Origin: Ilex aquifolium
Taxonomy: Eukaryota; Streptophyta; Magnoliopsida; Aquifoliales; Aquifoliaceae
Direction: 5' to 3'
DNA: 64,000 nucleotides
NCBI GenBank assembly: GCA_951799425.1
Contig: OX637394.1
Location: 38,395,001-38,459,000, forward strand
Part shown: positions 34,621-46,461 of the stretch, piece by piece
Numbering within the stretch: the stretch's first letter is position 1
Layout: every line of letters starts with the position of its first letter
Notes under the pieces: generated by a model
What the model saw: the letters and a program-made list of their open reading frames with translations, nothing else
What the model was told of the DNA's origin: nothing
Databases searched by the model: none
Translations under genes and position numbers: made by a program

Positions 34621-35741
34621 ATGGCAAGTGGAAGAAGAGGACGTCGAGGCGGTGGGCGGAACAATAACCAACCACCACCGGTCTTCGATCAACAAGCGTT
34701 TACGGAAACATGGGCATGATGGCGGCTACTGTTGCACAAGCTAGTGCAAATGCCGGACATGGAGGCGCGAGTAACCTCCAATAGTTTAAAGCACACAAAC
34801 TTCCAGTCTTCATGGGAGGGGCGGACCCGATGGTGGCCGACCATTGGTTCCGGCAAGTCAACAAGATCTTAGGGGCGATGGAGGTCACCTCAGACGCTAC
34901 TAAGATAAGACTAGCTGCGTTCCAGCTAGAGGGAGAAGCCCAATTGTGGTGGGATTGGGTGACGGCCTCGAAAAACTTAGGGGCCATGACATGGGGAGAG
35001 TTCAAGGAGCTCTTCATGGGTAAATATTTCCCAACGGCCGTTCGACATGCAAAGGCCCGAGAGTTTCTAGATTTGAAGCAAGGGTCAATGACGGTGATGG
35101 AGTATGTGGCTAAGTTCACCGAATTAGCCCGATTTGCTGATGATTACGTGGCCACGGATATGGCCAAGGTAAGAAGGTTCGAGGATGGGTTGAAGCTATC
35201 CATCCGGGGAAAGATTGTGGGCCTCTGCCTGCAAGACTTGGACTCTATGGTCGAGACAGCTATGGCCATTGAGAGGGAGGTTGACGATGCTCGAAGCATC
35301 CGTGAGGCGGGTGCTAAGGATAAGAAGAAGGAGGGCCAATCCTCTTCTTCTAGTTCGGGGAAGAAGCAGAGAACTTCTACTCCACAAGGACAACAAGGAC
35401 AGGGCCGTGGCTATCAAGGCCAAGGCCAAGGCCAAGGTCAATTTTCCCAGGGAGGGAGAAACTTCAGGACTACCCACCAGGCAGGCCAGAAGACATGTTT
35501 CCATTGCCACCAACCGGGGCATATGAAGCGGGATTGTCAGCAGAGGCAAGGATCCCAGAGCTATGGGACACCTCAGTCCCAGTCATCAGTGGGACAGTCA
35601 CAGACACACCTTGTTCCTCCCTACCCCACCATGGGCCAGGGAAACCAGTATCAGTTCCAGGGCACTACTCAGGCCCCTACCACCTTTCGAGCGGGGACTC
35701 CGCAGTCGGGCCAGATGGGCCAAGGCATGGGTCGAGGCTGA
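34621..35741 (+). pseudogene. gypsy gag, one frameshift and two premature stops
   Basis: Starts at ATG 34621 (MASGRRGRRGGGRNN). One base is missing near 34708 (A-run), shifting frame before MGMMAATVAQASA. TAG at 34782-34784 follows. The capsid core is then intact from 34812: VADHWFRQVNKILGAM, LEGEAQLWWDWV, FKELFMGKYFP, then KQGSMTVMEYVAKFTELARF. A CCHC knuckle CFHCHQPGHMKRDC lies at about 35497-35540. TGA at 35739-35741 (after GMGRG) separates gag from pol, which is in the same frame. Gag is therefore not made full length. Confidence 0.92.
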
Positions 35742-35750
35742 GGACAGGGC

Positions 35751-38700
35751 ATGCAGGCCGGGACTTCGGGGACCCAGGGGCGTGTCTACGCCATTACACC
35801 TCAGGCTGAGCCAGTGGACCAGTCGGTCATTCAGGGTACATTTCTACTTTCTCGCTTGTGGGCTAAAGTATTATTTGACTCTGGTGCATCACATTCATTC
35901 ATTTCTGCATCATGTGTGAGGGATTTGGGCTTAGAGGTTGATGCCTTGGAAGAGCCGTTGTGTGTGAATTCACCCCTAGGAGCTAGGGTGTGTGTGAATC
36001 AGATATGTCGGGGTTGTGAGCTAGAGATCTCGGGGATTCTACTCACCGTGGACCTTAGGGTTATGGACATGTCGGAGTTTGATGTCATCCTTGGGATGGA
36101 CTGGTTGGCGGCGCATCGGGTCGTTATTGATTGTGACAGGAAGAGGGTCACTGCCTATACACCGGATGGTGTTTGTTTCAAGTTTCAGGGGGAAAAGCAT
36201 GATGCTTTGCCCCAAGTCGTGTATGATTCACGATGGCATGGGCAATTGATGGGTTGGCTTGCGAGCCTTACCCTGGAGGACGAGGCAAGACAAGAATTGG
36301 GTCTACCTCGGGTGGTGTGCGAGTATAAGGACGTTTTTCCGAACGAGTTACCGGGATTACCTCCCCATAGGGATGTGGACTTTAGCATTGAGTTGCATCC
36401 GGGTACTTCGCCCATTTCTATGACTCCACATAGGATGGCGCCAGTTGAGTTGCAAGAACTCAAGGTCCAATTACAAGAATTATTGGACAAGGGCTTTATT
36501 AGATCGAGTACCTCACCTTGGGGCGCTCCGGTGCTGTTTGCCAAGAAGAAGGATAAGACCCTTCGATTGTGTATAGACTATCGGCAGTTGAACCGGGTCA
36601 CCATCAAGAATAGGTACCCTTTGCCGAGGATCGATGATCTGTTTGATCAGCTGAAGGGAGCGCGGGTCTATTCAAAGATAGATCTCCACACGGGCTACCA
36701 TCAGTTGAGGATTAGGGAGTCAGATATCCCTAAGACGGCGTTCAGAACGCGGTACGGGCATTTCGAGTTCACGGTGATGCCATTTGGGTTGACGAATGCC
36801 CCAGCGGCATTCATGGATCTCATGCATAGGGTGTTCCAGCCCTATTTAGATCAGTTTGTCGTAGTGTTTGTTGATGACATCCTGATCTACTCCAAGACAG
36901 AGGAGGAGCATGAGGGTCACTTGAGGATTGTTCTCCAGACCTTGAGGAACTATCAATTGTACGCCAAGTTCAGCAAGTGTGAATTTTGGCTTACGGAGGT
37001 AAAATTTTTGGGACACGTGGTGTCAGCTTCGGGGGTGTCAGTTGACCCAGAGAAGGTTGAGGCAGTTATGAGTTGGGAGAGGCCAAAGTCAGTCTTCGAG
37101 ATACGTAGTTTCTTGGGATTGGCAGGGTATTACCGGAGGTTCATCGAGGACTTCTCCCGACTAGCCGCACCTATGACTAGATTGACCCGGAAGGAGGTCA
37201 AGTTCGAGTGGAATGATTCGTGTGAGAAGGCATTCCAAGAACTAAAGAGGAGACTCACTTCAGCTCCTATCTTGATTGTTCCAGAAAGGGGACAAAACTA
37301 CACGGTATATTGCGACGCCTCCAAAGACGGACTGGGTTGTGTCTTGATGCAGTTCGGGAGAGTGGTGGCTTATGGTTCTCGACAGTTGAAGAATCACGAG
37401 CAGAATTACCCCACGCATGACATGAAATTGGCGGCCATAGTCTTTGCCTTGAAGGCTTGGCGCCACTATTTGTATGGTGAACGATTTGAAGTGTTTTCGG
37501 ACCACAAAAGTCTGAAGTACATCTTCACTCAGCGGGACCTCAACATGAGGCAGCGTAGGTGGATGGAGTACCTAGAAGACTATGACTTCACTTTGCATTA
37601 CCACCCTGGTAAGGCAAATGTGGTGGCTGACGCACTTAGTCGGAAGTCACGGGGTGTCTTAGCTAGTGTGGCTTCCCGGGAGTGGCGGATGCTTGAGGCC
37701 GTGGGCCAATTTGGGCTGCATTATCGGGGTCGGACTCAGGGTGTTTTAGGGAGTTTGGTGGCTACGCCTTCCCTACTGAGCAGAGTGATTGAGTCACAGA
37801 GACAGGACTCAGAGTTATCATCCATCAGGGACCGAGTGCAGGCGGGTACTGGTGACGAGGGCTGGGCCATTCACTCGGATGACAGTCTTCGGTTTAGGGG
37901 AAGGGTTGTGGTTCCCCAGTCGGCGGAGCTGAGAGAGGAGATCCTCAGGGAGTTCCATTGCTCTCGTTTTGCGGTGCACCCAGGCGGCACGAAGATGTGT
38001 CATGATCTTCGTCGCCAGTATTATTGGAGCGGAATGAAGAGGCAAATTGGCGACTTTGTCAGTAGATGCCTCACATGTCAGCAGATTAAAGCCGAGCACC
38101 AGAGACCAGCAGGGTTGCTCCAGCCCTTGGAAGTGGCTGAGTGGAAGTGGGAGCACGTCACAATGGACTTTGTGACCCACTTGCCACGGACATCGCGGGG
38201 ACATGATGCGGTGTGGGTGATAGTGGACCGGCTTACGAAGTCGGCACACTTTTTGGCGGTGCGGATGACCTTCACTCTGGAGGAATTCTGCAGGTTGTAC
38301 ATAAGGGAGATAGTCCGGTTGCATGGGGTACCCGTATCTATAGTATCGGATCGGGATCCCAGGTTTACGGCTCACTTTTGGGAGAGTTTCCAGCGAGCCA
38401 TGGGGACTCAGTTGAGGATGAGCACAACCTTTCATCCCCAGACAGATGGTCAGTCGGAGAGGACCATTCAGACGTTAGAGGACATGCTACGAGCATGTGT
38501 CCTAGACCTCAAGGGTAGTTGGGAAGAGCATTTACCCTTAGTGGAATTCGCCTATAATAACAGCTATCAGACGAGCATACGGATGGCACCCTATGAGGCG
38601 CTTTATGGGAGGCCTTGTCGTTCTCCGGTTTGTTGGACTGAGGTTGGAGAAAGACCCTCTACTGGCCCAGAATTAATAAGAGACACCTCGGAGAAGGTGG

Positions 38701-39221
38701 ACCTAATAAAGAAACGTCTTCTCACGGCTCAAAGCCGGCAGAAGAGTTACGCCGATAGACGGCGGCGACCTCTGGAGTTTGAGGTGGGAGATCATGTCTT
38801 CTTAAAGGTGATGCCTAAGAGAGGAGTGGTCAGATTCGGCAAGCGAGGAAAGTTGTCGCCGAGATATATTGGGCCCTTCGAGATACTTGAGAGAGTTGGC
38901 ACTGTGGCCTATAGGTTGGCGTTGCCGCCAAGTTTATCGGGTGTTCATGCTGTATTCCATGTCTCTATGCTCCGGAAGTATACTCCAGATCCGACGCATG
39001 TTGTGGATTGGGGAGAACTCGTTGTTGATGCAGATGGGACCTTTGAGGAGGGACCGGTGCGTGTCATGGATAGTCGGGAGCAGGTTTTGCGAGGCAAGAC
39101 CGTGAGGCTTGTGAAGGTGTTGTGGCGACACCGAGGGGTGGAAGAGGCAACATGGGAGCGTGAGGACACCATACGTGCCAATTATCCTTTCTTGTTCGAG
39201 GATGGAGGTATATTCTTATAG
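35751..39221 (+). CDS. gypsy pol polyprotein, intact 1,156-codon ORF with chromodomain
   Basis: Carries the element's enzymes. Domains by residue: protease [11 protein letters not shown] (about 41-51); RT with [15 protein letters not shown] and FVDDILIYS (about 373); RNase [14 protein letters not shown] (about 522) and [17 protein letters not shown]; integrase HHCC region [19 protein letters not shown] (about 740-775) and catalytic core [34 protein letters not shown] (about 805-905); GPY/F module [16 protein letters not shown]; and a chromodomain-like tail [16 protein letters not shown]. The first codon (35751) is only the first Met after the TGA; natively it is the C-terminal part of gag-pol. 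No internal stop. Confidence 0.94.
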   Translation: MQAGTSGTQGRVYAITPQAEPVDQSVIQGTFLLSRLWAKVLFDSGASHSFISASCVRDLGLEVDALEEPLCVNSPLGARVCVNQICRGCELEISGILLTVDLRVMDMSEFDVILGMDWLAAHRVVIDCDRKRVTAYTPDGVCFKFQGEKHDALPQVVYDSRWHGQLMGWLASLTLEDEARQELGLPRVVCEYKDVFPNELPGLPPHRDVDFSIELHPGTSPISMTPHRMAPVELQELKVQLQELLDKGFIRSSTSPWGAPVLFAKKKDKTLRLCIDYRQLNRVTIKNRYPLPRIDDLFDQLKGARVYSKIDLHTGYHQLRIRESDIPKTAFRTRYGHFEFTVMPFGLTNAPAAFMDLMHRVFQPYLDQFVVVFVDDILIYSKTEEEHEGHLRIVLQTLRNYQLYAKFSKCEFWLTEVKFLGHVVSASGVSVDPEKVEAVMSWERPKSVFEIRSFLGLAGYYRRFIEDFSRLAAPMTRLTRKEVKFEWNDSCEKAFQELKRRLTSAPILIVPERGQNYTVYCDASKDGLGCVLMQFGRVVAYGSRQLKNHEQNYPTHDMKLAAIVFALKAWRHYLYGERFEVFSDHKSLKYIFTQRDLNMRQRRWMEYLEDYDFTLHYHPGKANVVADALSRKSRGVLASVASREWRMLEAVGQFGLHYRGRTQGVLGSLVATPSLLSRVIESQRQDSELSSIRDRVQAGTGDEGWAIHSDDSLRFRGRVVVPQSAELREEILREFHCSRFAVHPGGTKMCHDLRRQYYWSGMKRQIGDFVSRCLTCQQIKAEHQRPAGLLQPLEVAEWKWEHVTMDFVTHLPRTSRGHDAVWVIVDRLTKSAHFLAVRMTFTLEEFCRLYIREIVRLHGVPVSIVSDRDPRFTAHFWESFQRAMGTQLRMSTTFHPQTDGQSERTIQTLEDMLRACVLDLKGSWEEHLPLVEFAYNNSYQTSIRMAPYEALYGRPCRSPVCWTEVGERPSTGPELIRDTSEKVDLIKKRLLTAQSRQKSYADRRRRPLEFEVGDHVFLKVMPKRGVVRFGKRGKLSPRYIGPFEILERVGTVAYRLALPPSLSGVHAVFHVSMLRKYTPDPTHVVDWGELVVDADGTFEEGPVRVMDSREQVLRGKTVRLVKVLWRHRGVEEATWEREDTIRANYPFLFEDGGIFL

Positions 39222-39298
39222 TCATTTAGTGTTATATGAATGTGGCATATGCATGTGGTAGTTGTGCATGAGTGTGTGAATTTCGGGGACTAAATTCT

Positions 39299-39314
39299 TT
39301 TAAGGGGGGAAGAA
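39299..39314 (+). other. Polypurine tract before the 3' LTR
   Basis: TTAAGGGGGGAAGAA directly before the LTR start TGTAAAACCCG at 39315; primes plus-strand DNA synthesis. Confidence 0.88.
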
Positions 39315-41714
39315 TGTAAAACCCGAGAAAATTTGAACTTTTGTGAAAAAGGACAAAATGATAAATTGCCACTATGGTACAGGTTGTAAACCTGAAATTT
39401 TCTAGAACTCGGATGACGAAACGAACCTCACCGTTGGATTCGTCTCGCGAAAACTAGTTACCCTGTCAAATTTCATTAAATTCCGAGTTAGTCGGATTTT
39501 TCGCGTTTTACGAGGCGGTCGAGCCTCGGGAGACCCAAAAACGAGATTCTGATTTAAAATTTTAAATTTTGGGAAATAAATTACGGCAAGTTAAAATAAA
39601 AATATTTTGAACTTGAACCGGAGCGAAATTTAATCGTTTCGGGGTTAAAACGGACCCGGGAAATAAGGGTCGTGTGGCGCATTGTGGGCCAAGCATTTAA
39701 AGGGTATTTAAAAGGGAGAAAATCAGATTTCTCTCCCCATTTTGCTCAGCCGGTTTTAACGTGAGAGGAAGAGAGGGAAAGAGCAAGTCTTCTCCACCTT
39801 CTCTCTACGATCTACACCCATTGAGAGCTCAAATCCACTCGGGCCAAGAACAAAAGTCGTTCTCCTCGCCAAGGGCTACAAAACCATACCAAGGAGGTCG
39901 GGTTTTGGAGAGAATCTAAGGACGGGATTTTTGGAGGCTAGAGCTTTAGGATAGGATCGGGTTTTGGAGGCTTCCTACGGTTGTTCTACACGCTACAAGA
40001 GGTAGGGTTTCCTCCTACTAAGGTTCATTCCAAACCTAGAATGTTTTAATGAAATGGGTAGGATGATAGGTTGTGTATCTCTTGCCCCTTTTGTTTGATT
40101 TGGGTAAAATGGGTATGGAATTGGGTAAAGATCAATTTTAATTGGATCGGTAATTAGAAGTTTCTACAAGAGATTTCTAGAATTGGGTATATGAAATTGT
40201 TCCAATGTGATTCTTGGATTATGTGAATTGTGGGCATGCTATGTGCTTACATTATGCCATGAGACTTGAAGTATGTTATTACTTGATTATGTGATGACAT
40301 GTTTGGGTGTTGTCCAAGATAAAATGTTGATATATATATACGTGTTTGTAATATATTGACATTGTAGAGAATGATGAGAATTATATGCTTATGATATAAT
40401 TTGCCATAAAATATGTGAAATATGATTAGAATGTTCAAGTGTTACTCATAGCATATTGAACATGATAATATTGTTGAAATGAGACATCACATTTCATATG
40501 CACGGGAGCATTGCACTTAGTGGGTGTGTGTGCATGGTGGTTGTCTTCACCACGCTTGGTGGATGACGAGTGGGCTCGGGTAAGACGGGTCGATAACCTA
40601 GTCGAGTCGCACGGTTTGCATGGTTGTTAGGGTTGGGGTAGCAAGAAGGGCTAGACTATCCCTCGGGTGAGAGACCCGGTGATTGGATACGCACTCCATT
40701 GGTATAAGAGTCCATAAAGTGTGTCGGTGTACGCGGAACCGTTGGTGGAAGTCCATGAATTCCGTGTCGGTTGGGTGCCGTTGGTGTAAGTCCATAAATA
40801 TCCACCCCAAGAAAGACCCTAGAATGAAAAGTCATTTGATGTGAAACATCAATGACGGATTAGTACACATTGGCACTTGCATGTGTAGAGGAGCCGGGAA
40901 GGGCTCGGTTGATATGCATGAGTGGGTCTCACCTCATTCTATAGCATGGCATTGCAATTTCCATCATTGAATATATTTCCTTGCTTGGAATGTTATGAAT
41001 TGTGGTTTTGTGGCATGTGAACATTTCATATGCATATAGGTTGGGGAGTAGCCTCATTAGGAAATACCCTATTGAGCGTGGCTCACCCTTTGTGGGAAAA
41101 ACATTTCAGGTGCGGGGTTCACACCGGCGGACGGCTCCCATTTCGAGCCCCAAGGTTGAAGAAAGCCGACTTGTGGCTTTTATTGTTGTTTTGTAAAGCT
41201 TTTGAAAGAATTCCATTTTGATATGTAAATGTATGGAATCAATTGTAATAGAACTTGTATAAACCATGTTTTATATGAAAATCCTTGTCAAACATGTATT
41301 TGATGAATTGGGAAGGGTTTTGAATGGATTGGAAAGGAAAAATGGTTGAAAATGGCAAAACTGGGCAGAGAGTACCGGTACTGGGTACCGGTACTGAATG
41401 ATACCGGTACTGGGTACCGGTACGGAATGGTACCGGTACTGGACACCGGTACCCTCTTTCCAGTGGGTTGACAGTAGCGGTATCGGGTACCGGTACTGAA
41501 TGGTACCGGTACTGGATACCGGTACCCCCTTTCCAATGGGTTGATGGTACCGGTACTGTGTACCGGTACTGAATGGTACCGGTACTGGGTACCGGTACTA
41601 TCTTCAAAATTTTCAGATTTTCACACTGCTTTGCCCTATTTTCAATCTACGTTTCCTTTCCCTCCAATGATGTAAATGGACTATAATGGAGTATAAATCA
41701 TGGTATATTGAATA
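39315..41714 (+). repeat. 3' LTR, left piece
   Basis: Matches 31697-34095 of the 5' LTR and stops at GAATA, where the Helitron begins. The missing 170 bp is at 57904-58073. Confidence 0.96.
41374..41602. repeat. GTACCGGTAC palindromic array in the 3' LTR
   Basis: Copy of the 33754-33982 array. Several of the LTR differences fall inside it, so it may mutate faster than the flanks. Confidence 0.88.
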
Positions 41715-41743
41715 CTAGTAATTGCCCGTGCCTGAAGGCACGG
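41715..41743 (-). other. Helitron 3' terminus: hairpin and CTAG
   Basis: On the minus strand, a 7-bp stem CCGTGCC/GGCACGG with loop TTCA (41726-41743), then GCAATTACTAG. This is the classic replication-termination structure of Helitrons. Confidence 0.92.
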
Positions 41744-41811
41744 CGTAACGAAAAATTAAATTCGTTTATATACCATAATAATCATCATAATCCACCATAC
41801 CACCACAATAA

Positions 41812-42232
41812 TCAATACATATCCAACCACCAAAACATCAAGCTAGTCTCTACTAATTTCAAGAAATTTGGGCAGAGTTTCCTCTAAAAATAGAAGCCCA
41901 AAAAAATCTAAACCTGTCTATAAAACTTACAATTATACATAATAACTATTTTTTGTGTTCCGTCTAATAACTATAATAACTAAATATTGTCCAGAAATTT
42001 CGGCATAATTTTCTTTTAAAATAAGAGCCCATCTATAATATAAACATGTCTACAGAACTTACAATCATACATAACAATCATCATAATTTACCATACCACT
42101 ACAATAATCAATACATACCCAATCATCAACACATATCCAACCACATCAAGCTAGTCCCTACTAATTTCAAGAAATTTGGGCAGAGTTTCCTCTAAAAGTA
42201 GAAACCCAAAAAAATCTAAACCTGTCTATAAA
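41812..42232. repeat. Direct duplication near the Helitron 3' end
   Basis: The segment with CATCAAGCTAGTC...TTTGGGCAGAGTTTCCTCT at 41812-41925 recurs at about 42108-42232, nearly identical. Confidence 0.8.
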
Positions 42233-45203
42233 TTATACATATCACCACAATCATCATAACCATGTTTTTCCAAACCACAAAAACAAAATCATCATAACCA
42301 TGTATAATTAGTTAACTATACAAAAGACGGAACACAAGAAATACACACATGCACAAATAGAGAAACACCTTCAACTTCATCTTCATATCTTTCCATGTAT
42401 ACCTGAAAATATTTGAAATATAACCAATTATAAATTCAAAATAAAACAATTGTAAATTCGAAACAATGAGACCCTTTACTTTTATCGTTAGTTGGATTCA
42501 ACATAAAATTGATAATTATAGAACTGTCCCAAAGTTTGTCGCAAGTGCCACAGCCCACATTTTAGAGAAATCAGCAAGACTTTAGAACCAAATATGACCC
42601 AATAAACCCACAATCTCTTTCCCAACTGTCAAACAAAAACCAACTATTTTTTAAGTGAATCACCTACAAACTTGGGAATTTAATGGAAAAGAAATGAAAT
42701 GAGAGGGAAAATTGTCTTACTTGTGTTAGCAGCATCTTTGCTGGTAATGAGTTCTTCGGCAACAATCGGTGATTTTCAATATGCAGTTTCGAGATTACTG
42801 AGAAACTAATATCAGTTTTAGCATTCATATGGGAAAAAAAGAAACATAATTATTATTTCCAATCACTAATAATTATGATTGGATTCCCATTCACACAAAA
42901 TTTAAACATGGAAACTAACTCAACTGGCAAACCAAATTTAGTTAACAATTAAAAGAATTAAAAATTAATGACCTTAGTGAATCCCTCAGTGGTGCTAGTC
43001 TATGTCCAATGAAGAATATCATCATGCATGGTTGAACAACATAATCCCAATAAGCCCCTTATACCCAGCCTCTACCAACCCATGCCCCTAAAATCGGTGC
43101 AAATATTTTTGTCAATTTCCTCGACTTGGTGCAATTATTCAGTGATTACTCAGTGGACAAATTCAATGCAAAACAGAGAATTAGAATGTCAAGCTTATTA
43201 TGCTGATAGCTTCCAACACTTTATAAAATAAACCAAAAGCATTCCCACGACAATATAGGTTGCTTAGAAGATAAAATCCTAAAGAGAGAAAATGTATACA
43301 CCTGGCCTAACCTTGTCAAGTCCAATGCCGAAACAAAATCCCAAATCCAATAATTCCAAATTTGAATTAAAGTTTCAATTTTGCTATAATATAAAAAAGA
43401 AATTTGCAAGCAAATCTCACCATTTATAAATATAAACAAATTAAATTTTACCAAAATCCAAACCCCCCAAAAAAAAATGGATAATATGCTTTAGTGATTA
43501 CCAGCACGTCATACATGAAAACTAACAAATGAAGAACATTTCAAATCAACATCTCACACAACAATTTTCCTATTAAGGAAGAAGTTTGCTGATTACATGG
43601 ACTGTTAAATACTAATAAAATTAATACTTGGGAAAAAGAGACCAAGTAAAAAAGCTAAGATGAAAACAATTAAAAGTAATGACTATCCCATGTAAAAATG
43701 ATTATGATTTTGTCGGCCACCATCAACAGATTATCGACACCCGGTTCCCGTGTATTAATAAACTACAATCAATTAAAAGCAACTCAAAATCATTAAGCAC
43801 AATATTATGATCCATAATTAAGAAGCACATTCAAACCATCCATTCAAGAATCTAACTAAACACGACAATTCAATTAGATAAACAACCCAATACTATCAAA
43901 CCAAATTTAACTAAACTAACCCTCGATTTTTTACCTCCTATAAACGCTCCACCGACACTGGTCTCGGGACCACCACAAACTTTGATTCTTTACTTGGACC
44001 AGTACCAACAAGCCAATAATCAAAGAAAACAACGTCATTACGATCACCATATTTGCATCAATAATTGCGTCTTCAACGGAACTCCCAACAATCAATTCAA
44101 CGGATGTCACCAGATTGGGAAAATTCGAACCCATCCAATAAAGTAGATGCAAAGAGTACTTTTTGTTCCCAAACACATCAATATAGCAGAAAACCCACAG
44201 AAACACAATTAATTAAAAACAAAGTGCAGCAAAAAATGAAGGGTAGAGAGAGAGGGGCCCAAAGCTCACGTAAAAACTGTCTACTCTGTCAATTCAAATG
44301 CAAAACATGCCACATTCCCTTGTTATGTTGTATGAAAATGCATTACCTTCTAAGAATAAAATCTCAACAAAATTTGAAACACAAAAATCTTTCCACAACA
44401 GAAAAAAATAAAATAACTCAAAGCAAAAACTTTTGAATGAGTATCCACTATGGTCTAAAAATTATGAGCATCAGAGCCATGGAGAAATGGACAAAAAATT
44501 TGGCATACACAAGTTCAAAGAACTTAGTGTCTCGGCATGCACCAAAACTATTGTAATACCAAGGATGACAAAAACAGAACGACTTGGACAAAAACAATTA
44601 ATAATGGAAAACAATTTAAGTCACATAATGATAGTAAGAAGACAAACCTACATAATTGTAAATGTTTGTCTGGCCCGGTTTAAGGAGCATTGCTAGATTG
44701 ATTCATGATATGAATTATGTTCTCACCATGGAATTTTTTCCAAAATACTGCCTCACTATTTTATATGCAAATTTCGACTAAGCATCTACAAACACTTAAA
44801 ACCAAACTGATGAAAAAAAAAGTTCGAAAAAAATTGTTTTCATAATGAAATAGTGAAAAGCATTGGTACCCTGCTATTTGGAAGTATCTGTTTGGTTCGT
44901 CCCACTGGGATATCAATAAGCAACCTTTGGTTAACACGAACATCTCCGCATTAAATGGAACATCAAGTAAAATAAACCACTTTAAATCAACTTTAAATCA
45001 ATAAAGTCATCTCATAATATCCTTCTAAGCAAAAAACCAAATTCAGCATCATTGAACACAGATGCTCATGAATTCAAAAAATAAACATATAATCACTGGA
45101 AATTTATCATCATACATGTGTGGAAGAAGCTATTAAAACTATAACAAAAGTCATGGACCTTGACCTGACGTAAGTTGCAATACATTGAAAAAGGTAGTAA
45201 TAT
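42233..45203. other. Helitron 3' non-coding region
   Basis: AT-rich. The short ORFs here share no recognisable domain with anything and no gene fragment could be identified. Confidence 0.5.
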
Positions 45204-46440
45204 TTACACCGAGTCCAACAACACCTCCGGATATACGATATTTGTCGTGGTAGCTGATCCATTAGGAGGGAGAAGAACACTGATGCGATCAGCCGACGTG
45301 CATCTAGACATGGCCACATATAGGTGACCGTGGCTGAATACAGGCAAACGCAGATCTACTCCAACAAACTTGACTGACTGGCCTTGCGACTTGTTGATTG
45401 TCATAGCATATGTTAAGCGTACTGGGAATTGGCGTCTAGTCATTTGAAATGGTAAATCTTTAGACGACGGTGATAATGATATCCGTGGGATGAAACACAG
45501 ATTCCCAGATTTGTCACCAGTTAAAATTCTAGTCTCAATAACCCGCGATGCGCACTTGACAACCATTAGTCTAGTCCCGTTACAGAGGCCATCTTTCGGG
45601 GCTATATTCCTCAACAAAATGATGGGGCACCCGACCTTTAGCTCCAACTTGAAAGGCGGTAAACCTGACAGGTTTAGAGAATTCAGAAACTCACTTGGAT
45701 ATTGATTAGTGGTAGAACGACAGAGTTCGTCCCCATCCGACACCTTGTCAGCTGCCAAGTAGGTATACGTCTCGCCAGGGTATATTTGTAGAGCAACATC
45801 ATTGATAGAACAGACATCATCATTCCGAGCGGAAAGAATTGTGCGCTCAGTTAAGTAGGATGGGGTTACCGCACTGAGCACATCTAGTTGTGGATAAACT
45901 CTCGAAATTAGTTCATGCAGAGTTTGACACCTGTGTATTGTTGGTGGAAGTTCCACAGTATCTTGCATACTGATCCCAATCTAAGTATGATGTGAATTCA
46001 GTCAGTACATGTAAATGAATAATTAGACGGTTTTATATAAATAAATCTATAATATAAATTACCTCTTCCAAGAAGGATGCGTGAGAAGAATTTGCAGGAT
46101 GATTGCTATTCAAACGCATGTTTATGGTCAAAGTCAATACACACACACTCGCCCACATTGCAGAACGTCTTAAGGATGCACCGACAATTTGTTCTCGCCC
46201 ACCCTTAGGTATCACCGGTAATATTTGACGAAAATCCCCGCCAAGCACGATCGTGATACCGCCGAATGGTCGGTTATCATCACGAACGTCGCGGAGTGTG
46301 CGATCAACTGCCTCAACACCATGTCGATGCTGCATGGGAACCTCGTCCCATATTATCAAGCGAGCCTCCCTAAATAATTCCCCATGCGGTGATTGTTTGC
46401 TGAAACCACATACCGAACTTTCTATGATATCAAATGGAAT

Positions 46441-46461
46441 GCAGAATGCAGAATGTAGAAT
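46441..46461. repeat. Heptamer tandem repeat causing the helicase frameshift
   Basis: GCAGAAT GCAGAAT GTAGAAT. Three 7-bp units where two would keep the helicase frame open across the join. Confidence 0.85.

Noticed and set aside
35196..38518. Several 60-200 codon ORFs overlapping gypsy gag and pol in other frames
   Set aside because: Shadows of the real gag-pol frame.
42300..45200. Captured host gene fragments in the Helitron, expected for plant Helitrons
   Set aside because: Short ORFs here were read and none resembled a known gene; similarity search would be needed to exclude diverged fragments.
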